DNA from: Planctomycetota bacterium
GTDB lineage: Bacteria; Planctomycetota; B15-G4; SIAN01
NCBI GenBank assembly: GCA_009691715.1
Contig: SIAN01000020.1
Span: 1-64,000, forward strand
Direction of reading: 5' to 3'
DNA length: 64,000 nucleotides
Of the stretch, positions 54,946-61,765 are shown piece by piece. The translations under genes were made by a program, and so were the position numbers. Under the pieces are notes generated by a model, which worked only from the letters and a program-made list of their open reading frames with translations, made no database searches and was not told the origin of the DNA. Position 1 is the stretch's first letter. Each line of letters begins with the position of its first letter.

Positions 54946-54996
54946 GTGACCAAACCAACAATCTGATCCAGACACAGAACGTCGGTTTGGTCACCG
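54946..54996 (-). repeat. Intergenic hairpin family, copy D
   Basis: Arms GGTGACCAAACCAAC (54946-54960) and GTCGGTTTGGTCACC (54982-54996) pair at 14 of 15 positions around a 21-base loop (54961-54981). Read on the minus strand the loop equals that of copy B. Compared with copy A, the seventh pair is C-G instead of G-C, a compensatory change. It lies between two convergent genes. Confidence 0.9.
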
Positions 54997-55004
54997 CTTG
55001 GCGG

Positions 55005-56096
55005 TCACAGCCAGCGGAACACTCGCAGGGCGACGCTGAAGCAGAGGACGCCCCACGCGGCGAGGATGGCGAGTTGCGGCCAGGTTGCCGACAGCGCGGA
55101 TCCGTCGAGGATCACGGCGCGCAGCGCGTCGTTCAGCGCAGTGAGCGGAAGCACCTTCACGACCGGCTGCATCCAGGCCGGGAAGTTGTCGGCGGGGAAG
55201 AAGACGCCCGACAGCAGGAACATCGGCATGGTCACGAGGTTCATGAGCCCGGCCGCGCTCTGCGAGTTCTGCGCGCGCGACGCCACCAACAGGCCGAGCC
55301 CGCCGAATGCCAGTGCCGACAGCGCGACCAGCGCCACGAGGTCGAGCCAGCTACCGCGTGGCACGACCGCAAACGCCACCACGCCGAACGCGACCAAGAA
55401 CAGCGCTTCGACCAGCGAGATCACGATCCGGAACAGCATGAACGAGAGCAGCAGATCGCTGCGCCGCATCGGCGTGGCAGCGAACCGCTTCAGCAGTTTG
55501 CGCGTCCGCATCAGCACCAGCGCCCAGCCGACGCCCCAGACGCCGCCGCTCATCAAGTTCATGCCGAGCAGTCCCGGCAGCAGGAAGTCGATGTAGCGAC
55601 GCCCCGGCGCGGTCACGATCTCCTCGGTCACGGCGAGCCGTGAAGTCGGATCGCGCGCGTGCTCGAGCGCGTCGCGGACCGCGATCTCGGCAAGGCGCCC
55701 GCCCGGTCGTGTCGGATCGAGCGTGAAGCGCGGCGGATCGCCGGGATCGAGCACCAGCAGCGCCTTGCCGCTCCGAAGCCACTCCGCCGCCGTCGCTACG
55801 TCGAGCCGCTCAGCTTTCATCCCCTCGATCGCGTCGATCGCCGCGACCGCGGCCGCGACTGCTTGGTTCGTCGCCGCATCGTTCGTCGCCGCCGCGTCCT
55901 GCACACCGACCGCACCCGCGCTCTCCACCACCGCGATCACCTGCACCTCGGGCGGCTTGTTGCGGAACGCCAGTCCGAGCGCCACCGCCAGCACGATTGG
56001 GAAGCCGAACACCCAGAAGATCACCCCCGGCTCGCGGCTCATTTCGCGCCAGCGCACCAGGAACAACTGCCAGATCGGGCGATCGGTGAAGCTCAT
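55005..56096 (-). CDS. ABC-2 type permease
   Basis: 363 residues, probably with an N-terminal helix (V-I-F-W-V-F-G-F-P-I-V-L-A-V-A-L-G-L-A-F), a large extracytoplasmic loop (about 45-165, Ala-rich), and five or so C-terminal helices, the usual plan of ABC-2 exporters. F-L-L-P-G-L-L-G-M-N-L-M and F-F-P-A-D-N-F-P-A-W are family marks. The start at ATG 56096 overlaps the stop of the ATPase gene as ATGA. The substrate could be a lipid, polysaccharide or drug; context with glycosyltransferases and a sulfatase-fold enzyme suggests an envelope component. It is convergent with the YidD-like gene. Confidence 0.9.
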   Translation of the reverse strand: MSFTDRPIWQLFLVRWREMSREPGVIFWVFGFPIVLAVALGLAFRNKPPEVQVIAVVESAGAVGVQDAAATNDAATNQAVAAAVAAIDAIEGMKAERLDVATAAEWLRSGKALLVLDPGDPPRFTLDPTRPGGRLAEIAVRDALEHARDPTSRLAVTEEIVTAPGRRYIDFLLPGLLGMNLMSGGVWGVGWALVLMRTRKLLKRFAATPMRRSDLLLSFMLFRIVISLVEALFLVAFGVVAFAVVPRGSWLDLVALVALSALAFGGLGLLVASRAQNSQSAAGLMNLVTMPMFLLSGVFFPADNFPAWMQPVVKVLPLTALNDALRAVILDGSALSATWPQLAILAAWGVLCFSVALRVFRWL

Positions 56097-57109
56097 CGCG
56101 TCGCCTCGCCCTTGTCGCGCCGCGCCGACTTCACTCGCGCGCCCGCCGACTGTGCGACGGCCTGCGCCGCCTCCGCCGCCTTCGCTTCTTCGGCGCCGAT
56201 GCTCGTGCCCGTGAGCTTGACGAACACGTCATCGAGCGTCGCCGTCCGCGTCGCCAGCCGGCTCGGCCGCGCGCCGTTCTGGCGCAAGGCATCGATCACG
56301 CGCGGCAGCGTCTCATGGATCCCGCGCACCGACAGCCGGAAGCCGCCGGCATCGGGCAGGCACGCGGCGACGCCGGGCAACGCCGCGAACACCTCCGCCG
56401 CGACCGCCGGATCGCTGCCGACCTCGATGATCTCGTCGCCCCCAAGTCGCGCGATCAGCTCGCGCGGCGTCCCGAGCGCGATCACCTTGCCCTTCTGCAG
56501 GATCGCGATCCGGTCGCAGAGCTTCTCCGCCTCCTCCATGTAATGCGTCGTGAGCACGATCGTCCGGCCGCGCGCGCGCAGCTTGCCGATGATCTCCCAC
56601 AGCGAGCGCCGCGCCGCCGGGTCGAGCCCGGTCGTCGGCTCGTCGAGGAAGAACAGCTCGGGATCGCACACCAGCGCGCAAGCGATCGCGAGCCGCTGTT
56701 TCTGGCCGCCCGAGAGTTTCTCGACCCACGCCGCCTTCTTCTCGATCAGGTCGACCTGCGCCAGCGCATCGTCCACCTCGAGCCGCCGTGGATAGAAGCT
56801 GCGGAACAGCGCGACCGTCTCGCGCACCGACAGCTTGTCGTAAAGCTCCGTCTCCTGCAGCGCGATGCCGATCCGCGAACGCAGCTCGCGCTCGTGTCCG
56901 CGCCATGGCAGCCCGAACAGCTCGACCGCGCCCGCCGTCGGCTGCTTCAGCCCTTCGAGGATCTCGATCGTCGTGGTCTTGCCGGCGCCGTTGGGCCCGA
57001 GGATCCCGAAGCACTCGCCGGCGCGCACCTCGAGGTCGACGCCATCGACCGCCGCAACGCCCTCGAAGCGCTTGACCAGCCCGCGGATGCGGATCGCGGG
57101 ATCGCTCAC
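56093..57109 (-). CDS. ABC transporter ATPase (ABC-2 type partner)
   Basis: 338 residues from GTG 57109. Walker A G-P-N-G-A-G-K-T-T-T (about 38-47), Q-loop in I-A-L-Q-E-T-E-L, signature L-S-G-G-Q-K-Q-R, Walker B L-F-F-L-D-E-P-T-T-G-L-D, and the switch His in T-T-H-Y-M-E-E. A C-terminal regulatory segment follows (about 230-310, DUF4162-like), and an Ala/Lys-rich tail. It forms a coupled pair with the permease. The preceding gene ends only three bases before its start, so sulfatase-fold enzyme, ATPase and permease are one transcription unit. Confidence 0.95.
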   Translation of the reverse strand: MSDPAIRIRGLVKRFEGVAAVDGVDLEVRAGECFGILGPNGAGKTTTIEILEGLKQPTAGAVELFGLPWRGHERELRSRIGIALQETELYDKLSVRETVALFRSFYPRRLEVDDALAQVDLIEKKAAWVEKLSGGQKQRLAIACALVCDPELFFLDEPTTGLDPAARRSLWEIIGKLRARGRTIVLTTHYMEEAEKLCDRIAILQKGKVIALGTPRELIARLGGDEIIEVGSDPAVAAEVFAALPGVAACLPDAGGFRLSVRGIHETLPRVIDALRQNGARPSRLATRTATLDDVFVKLTGTSIGAEEAKAAEAAQAVAQSAGARVKSARRDKGEATR

Positions 57110-57112
57110 GGA

Positions 57113-58642
57113 CTAGCGGTGCTCTTCGCCGACGGCCGACGCGCCATCCTTGGCGTAACCGAGTTCGATCATGCGCTTGCGCTCCTCCTCGGTCAGCTCG
57201 ACGCCGCTCGGATCGGGCGTGGTCTTCGAGTAAGCCGCGTCCGCGTAGGCGTCGAGCTCGTCGCGAAGCTGGGTGAAGATCGCATCGTGCTGGGGGGCGA
57301 GATCGTGAGCGTCGAGGAGGTTGTTTGTCTCGAGCGGGTCGGTCTCGATGTCGTAGAGCTCGTACTTCTTCGCGCCGATCAGATCGACCACCCACTTTTC
57401 GCCGAAGCGGATCAGCTTCCACCGCCCGCGCCGAACCGAGAGGTCGAATAGCGTCGCGTAACCCGATTCGACGAAGACCGGTCGCGCCTGATCGGCGGGC
57501 GCCCCCGCCGCCAGCCACGGCAGCAACGACTGGCCCTCGAACTGCCAACCCGGGCGCAGACCGTTCGCATCCGCCAGCGTCGGCGCGAGATCGAGGAGTG
57601 CAACCGGCGCGGCGACGCGCCGCGGTGCCCACTGCGGATGCACCACGATCAGCGGCACGCGCGCGCAGTCGTCGTAGGGCAGGCGCCCATGCTCGAAGAA
57701 GTAGTTGTGCCCGCCGAGCCCCTCGCCGTGGTCCGCAGTCACGACGACGATCGTCCGGTCGAGCAGTCCCTTGCCCTGCATCCAGTCAAGGAGCAGACCG
57801 AGCTGGTCGTCGAGGTAGCGGATGTCACTGTCGTAGGCCGCGACGTAGTCGCGCAGCTGCTCGTAGTCCTTTTCGTAGGCGTACGCCGGCACCATGCCGA
57901 TGTCGTTGAACCGGGCGTCAGCAGCAGCGGCGTCGATGGCCTTCGGCTCGACCTTCAGCACCGGTCCCGCGGTTCGCTGGTAGAGCTCGTCCGAACGAAA
58001 CCCGTCGACGTACTTGCGGCCCTGGCAATAGGGCGCGTGCGGGTCCAGATAGTGCACCCATGCGAAGAACGGGCGGGCGGGATCGCGCGCAGCCAACAGA
58101 TCGATCGCTTTGGGGGTGACGTGGCCGGCGCTGCTCTGCGATCCGTTTTGGACAAAGAAGCGCTCGAAGCCCTGGTTGTACTGGAACTTCTCCGACAGGC
58201 TCAAGTTGGCGACGACGCCGAACGTCGCAAAGCCGCCGGCCTTGAACAGCTCCGGCAGCAAGTCGTAGTTGAGCGGCACCTTGATTTCGAGCGTGGTGCG
58301 CATGACGCCGCTGGTCGAACCGTAGGTGCTGGTCAACATCGACGCCAAACTCGGCCCGGTCTTCGGCCACTGCACGAGGCAGTGCTCGAACAGCGTCCCC
58401 TTGGCCGCGAGCGCATCGATGCGCGGTGACGTGGCGCGCGAATAGCCGTAGCAGCCGAGATGGTCAGCGCGCAGGGTGTCGATCGTCACCAGCAGGACGT
58501 TCAGAGCGGTCGCCGAATCGACCGCTGCCTGGCCCGGACCGGCTAGCGGCATCGCCTCACCCGCCCCGGTCCGGTCGCATCCGGGAGTGCCGCACGCGGC
58601 GCTGACCGCAACGACGAAGGCGATGAGCCGACCGAGCGTCAT
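57113..58642 (-). CDS. Sulfatase-fold enzyme with Thr at the catalytic position
   Basis: 509 residues from ATG 58642, with a signal or lipoprotein-like leader (V-A-V-S-A-A-C-G-T-P-G-C). The fold begins N-V-L-L-V-T-I-D-T-L-R-A-D-H-L-G-C-Y-G-Y (metal Asp) and includes V-V-V-T-A-D-H-G-E-G-L-G-G-H, typical of sulfatases and related enzymes of the alkaline phosphatase superfamily. The catalytic position reads P-K-T-G-P-S-L (Thr95), not the Cys/Ser of C/S-x-P-x-R, and the neighbouring Arg is missing. A formylglycine-type sulfatase is therefore unlikely; a phospho- or phosphonotransferase-like reaction is an option. It sits 49 bases downstream of a glycosyltransferase gene and directly upstream of an ABC exporter, so it may modify an exported glycan. 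Confidence 0.8.
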   Translation of the reverse strand: MTLGRLIAFVVAVSAACGTPGCDRTGAGEAMPLAGPGQAAVDSATALNVLLVTIDTLRADHLGCYGYSRATSPRIDALAAKGTLFEHCLVQWPKTGPSLASMLTSTYGSTSGVMRTTLEIKVPLNYDLLPELFKAGGFATFGVVANLSLSEKFQYNQGFERFFVQNGSQSSAGHVTPKAIDLLAARDPARPFFAWVHYLDPHAPYCQGRKYVDGFRSDELYQRTAGPVLKVEPKAIDAAAADARFNDIGMVPAYAYEKDYEQLRDYVAAYDSDIRYLDDQLGLLLDWMQGKGLLDRTIVVVTADHGEGLGGHNYFFEHGRLPYDDCARVPLIVVHPQWAPRRVAAPVALLDLAPTLADANGLRPGWQFEGQSLLPWLAAGAPADQARPVFVESGYATLFDLSVRRGRWKLIRFGEKWVVDLIGAKKYELYDIETDPLETNNLLDAHDLAPQHDAIFTQLRDELDAYADAAYSKTTPDPSGVELTEEERKRMIELGYAKDGASAVGEEHR

Positions 58643-58691
58643 GGAGTCGGACCGGGTGAAGAGTGCGTGGGACACGAAGCGGTCCGGACGA

Positions 58692-60095
58692 TCATCGGCC
58701 CGACAGCGACCGATAGCGAGCCTTGAACTCTGCCCATTGCTCCGCGATCGCCGGGATCGAGCGGTCGACCGGAAGACGCTTCCCGCCGCGAGCGCGCACT
58801 GCGGCCACCGCCTCGACCAATGCCCGGCCGAGGTCCGCGGCGTCACCCGGCGCGAAGGTGCGGCCGCGGCCGGCGGGCACGCACTCGGTCATCCCGTCCA
58901 AGTCGCTGGTGATCAGCTCGAGGCCGGCGGCGCGGCCTTCGAGCGCGACGAACGGCGTGTTCTCGCGCCACAACGACGGCACGACCAGCACCTGCAACTG
59001 GCCAAGCACGCTGGCGAGCTGCTCGCGCCGGAACGGGCCGGGGAAGACGATGCGCCGATCGCCCGCCGCCAGTTCGCGCAACCTCGCGTCGTAGCCGGGG
59101 AAGTCGCCGAAGCGGCCGAAGCAGTGCAGCGTGACGTCGCCGTCCGGCAACGAACTCATCGCCTCGAGCAGCACCGCGAGTCCCTTGTGCGGCGCGAACG
59201 TCCCCATGTAGCCGACGTGGATTCCGCTGACCGGCGCAGCCGAAAGCGCTTCGAGCAGCGACCAGTCGATCGCGTAGGGCACGACCTCGAGTTGCGGCAG
59301 CACGAGGCCGGCCTTCGCGAAGGCCGCCTGCACCGTGCGCGATGGAGCGATCACGTGGTCGACTCGCGCCAGCGCCGCCGCGACCCGGCGCGGCCGCTCG
59401 ATCATCGCGAAGCCAGCTTGTTCGCCGCTCTGCTCGTCCGCGGGAAACTCGCCGGCGGCGCGGCGCTCGACATGGCGGCCGCGCGCCCACGGTTCGCGCG
59501 CCCACGGCGCCATCACGGTGTGCACGCAGTCGAAGCAGCCGTAGCCACCGTCGGGCGGGCCATCGCATTGCAGAAGTTTGTGCGCCGCGGGGTGGGAATC
59601 CGCCGCGTGTGGATGCGTTGCGGGGTCGGAGTCCGCGGCGTTCGGCTGCACGACGGGCTCGTGCCGGAGCAGCAGGAAGCTCGGGCAGACGAACCAGAAG
59701 TCCATCAGGTGGACGACGGACTTGATGCCGCGAGCGGCCACTTCTTCGAGTCGCTCGATGCCAAGGAAGCGGAGGTGGAAGAAGTGGACGATGTCGGGTC
59801 GGAACTCGTCGAGGAACGCGCGGAAGTTCGGCCCCACCGCTGGATTCCACCAATCCACCAGCACGTGGTTCTCGACCGGGCTCTTCTTGAAGTCATGGCA
59901 GACGACCGGCACGCCAGCGAACTCATGCCGCACCAGCGTCTCGGGGCGATCGGCACCGTTCCAGTCCGGATCGACGGTGTAGACCCGCACGTCGTCGCCC
60001 GCCGCCCGCCCTGCGCGAGCCAGCGCAAGCACGTACTGCTCGGTCCCGGAGATGTACTTCGGGAAGAATTGGTGGACGACGTAGAGGACGCGCAT
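58692..60095 (-). CDS. Glycosyltransferase, GT4-like
   Basis: 467 residues from ATG 60095 (M-R-V-L-Y-V-V-H-Q-F-F-P-K-Y). GT-B fold: N-terminal P-K-Y-I-S-G-T-E-Q-Y-V, H-F-F-H-L-R-F-L, then G-Y-M-G-T-F-A-P-H-K-G-L-A-V-L-L-E-A-M, and the sugar-nucleotide motif P-S-L-W-R-E-N-T-P-F-V-A-L-E-G-R-A-A-G. A short insertion of repeated A-A-D-S-x-P-A-x-H units (near residues 150-172) and a cysteine patch Y-G-C-F-D-C-V-H lie between the domains. No ribosome site is seen; instead a hairpin of 7-base arms directly precedes the start codon. First gene of the (-) export-type operon. Confidence 0.85.
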   Translation of the reverse strand: MRVLYVVHQFFPKYISGTEQYVLALARAGRAAGDDVRVYTVDPDWNGADRPETLVRHEFAGVPVVCHDFKKSPVENHVLVDWWNPAVGPNFRAFLDEFRPDIVHFFHLRFLGIERLEEVAARGIKSVVHLMDFWFVCPSFLLLRHEPVVQPNAADSDPATHPHAADSHPAAHKLLQCDGPPDGGYGCFDCVHTVMAPWAREPWARGRHVERRAAGEFPADEQSGEQAGFAMIERPRRVAAALARVDHVIAPSRTVQAAFAKAGLVLPQLEVVPYAIDWSLLEALSAAPVSGIHVGYMGTFAPHKGLAVLLEAMSSLPDGDVTLHCFGRFGDFPGYDARLRELAAGDRRIVFPGPFRREQLASVLGQLQVLVVPSLWRENTPFVALEGRAAGLELITSDLDGMTECVPAGRGRTFAPGDAADLGRALVEAVAAVRARGGKRLPVDRSIPAIAEQWAEFKARYRSLSGR

Positions 60096-60550
60096 CGCCC
60101 GGACAATACGCCGGGCGCATGACCGGAAACGATCGCCCGATCGCCCGCACAACTGGCTCGCGATAGCGAGGCGCCCCCCTGCGTCGCGCCGAAACGTCCC
60201 TCGCCAGCCCCGGATGTTCACTTGCCGAGGGGCGGGGGGCGCGCGATGCTGCAGGCCGCGCCGCGGCAGCCCACCTCACGCGCCTGCACCCGAAGAACCT
60301 AGCCCAACCAATTCAGGATCCCCGTTGCGAGGCGACGTGATGTCGGTTTAGGACGAGGAGGAAATGCGCGGTTCCGACGATGCGGGTTTGCAAACCCGCT
60401 GAGGAAAGAGCGCGCGTTTTCGACGAAGTACTGGACCGACAGACCGAGCCGCAGCAGGGGTGTCATGAATCGGTCGGGCTAACACCGAGGAAATTGCCGC
60501 GCCCGACGCCCGGTCGATCGACCGCGGCGTCTTGCCGGCGTCGAGCGCCG
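60096..60550. other. 455-base divergent intergenic region
   Basis: Between the two divergent glycosyltransferase genes. It contains the hairpin CGCCCGG...CCGGGCG (60096-60117) next to the minus-strand start, an 18-base perfect palindrome at 60382-60399, and GC-rich, G-run sequence around 60220-60240. No coding signal or tRNA was seen. Both operons must start in or near this region. Confidence 0.5.
60382..60399. promoter_or_regulatory. Perfect 18-base palindrome, possible operator
   Basis: GCGGGTTTGCAAACCCGC reads the same on both strands. It lies about 150 bases before the plus-strand glycosyltransferase and about 290 bases before the minus-strand one. Symmetry and position suggest a regulator binding site, but no regulator gene is adjacent. 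Confidence 0.45.
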
Positions 60551-61765
60551 ATGAGAATCGCCCTTCTCTCCTTCGAGTACCCGCCCGAGACCGGATTCGG
60601 CGGCATCGGCACGTACGCCTGGTACCAGGCGCGGGCGCTGGCGAAGCTCGGCCACGAGGTGCACGTCCTCGCGGGCGCTACCGACACGACGACGCTGCGC
60701 AGCTCGGCTCACGACGGGCTCACCGTGTTCCGCTTCCGGGCAGACGGCGGCTGGATGCGGCAGTTGAAGCGCCTCGACCGCCACCGCCTCTGGTGGACCA
60801 AGAACCGGCTCGAAAACGGCTGGTGCATGCACCTCGGGCTGAAGGAGCTGCGGCGGCGCTTCGAGTACGACGTGGTCGAGATGCCGGAGTGCGGCGGCGA
60901 AGGGCTGCTGATCAACTGGCTGCAGCGCGCCAAGACCGTGATGAAGTTCCACTCGCCGGCCGAGCTGATCATGTCGACCTACGACGTGCGCAAGGCCGAC
61001 CAGCGCGCCTGCTCCTGGGTGGAAAAGGTGGGAATCCGCGGCGCCGGCGCCTTCACCTCCTGCAGCAAGTTCCTGGCGGACGAGGTGCGCACCAAGATGG
61101 GCGTGCGCCGGCCCATCGACGTGATCTACAACGGCATCGATCTCGAACTTTTTGACGCCGAAGAGCAGATCGACGCGCGCGCCAAGTTCGGGCTGCCGCG
61201 CGACAAGCCGGTGATCTTCTTCGCCGGGCGGATGGAGAAGCGCAAAGGCATCCATCTGTGCCCCGAGATCGTCGAATCGATCCTGAAGAAGCACGACGTC
61301 GCCTTCGCCTTCGCCGGCAGCGACCTGTTCGGCGTCATGGAGAAGGAACTCCTGCCGCGGATCCGCAGCCAGCAGCTGAAAGGCTCAATCCACTACCTCG
61401 GCAAGCTCACCTTGCAGGAGGTCGGCTCCTGCCTGCGCCAGAGCGACATCTACTTCATCCCAAGCCTGTGGGAGAACTGCCCGTATTCCTGCATCGAGGC
61501 CATGGCCGCTGGCCGCGCGATCGTCGCGAGCGACGCGGGCGGCCTGCCGGAACTGATCCAGGACGGCGAGAACGGCCTGATCGCGCGCTCGGGTGAGGCG
61601 CCGGAGTTCGTGCGGCAGCTCGAACGCCTGCTCGCGGATCGTGCGCTGCGTGAGCGGCTCGGCGCCGCGGCGCGCCGGTCGGTGGAACAGCGCTACACCG
61701 ATGTCGGCATCGCGCAGCAGTCGCTCGACAGCTGGAAGAAGTCGCTCAAGTTGGGCCCGACGTGA
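60551..61765 (+). CDS. Glycosyltransferase, GT4
   Basis: 404 residues from ATG 60551 (M-R-I-A-L-L-S-F-E-Y-P-P-E-T-G-F-G-G-I-G-T-Y). GT-B fold with the family's G-G-I-G-x-Y loop, V-I-Y-N-G-I-D-L-E-L-F, I-F-F-A-G-R-M-E-K-R-K-G-I, and the C-terminal P-S-L-W-E-N-C-P-Y-S-C-I-E-A-M-A-A-G-R-A-I-V-A-S-D-A-G-G-L-P-E motif that binds the sugar nucleotide. It probably transfers a hexose to a lipid- or protein-linked glycan at the inner face of the membrane. Its stop overlaps the next start (TGATG), so the two glycosyltransferase proteins are made together. Confidence 0.95.
   Translation: MRIALLSFEYPPETGFGGIGTYAWYQARALAKLGHEVHVLAGATDTTTLRSSAHDGLTVFRFRADGGWMRQLKRLDRHRLWWTKNRLENGWCMHLGLKELRRRFEYDVVEMPECGGEGLLINWLQRAKTVMKFHSPAELIMSTYDVRKADQRACSWVEKVGIRGAGAFTSCSKFLADEVRTKMGVRRPIDVIYNGIDLELFDAEEQIDARAKFGLPRDKPVIFFAGRMEKRKGIHLCPEIVESILKKHDVAFAFAGSDLFGVMEKELLPRIRSQQLKGSIHYLGKLTLQEVGSCLRQSDIYFIPSLWENCPYSCIEAMAAGRAIVASDAGGLPELIQDGENGLIARSGEAPEFVRQLERLLADRALRERLGAAARRSVEQRYTDVGIAQQSLDSWKKSLKLGPT

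Noticed and set aside
27160..54996. The four-copy hairpins as integron attC sites.
   Set aside because: No GTT-containing core sites in the expected places and no integron integrase; the conserved part is the loop, whereas attC loops are variable.
60330..60352. A fifth copy of the hairpin family, suggested by ATGTCGGTTT near 60340.
   Set aside because: Only ten bases match; no loop sequence and no pairing arm are present.
60096..60550. A tRNA or small RNA gene in the gap between glycosyltransferases.
   Set aside because: No cloverleaf arms or T-psi-C-like sequence found; only palindromes and GC-rich runs.
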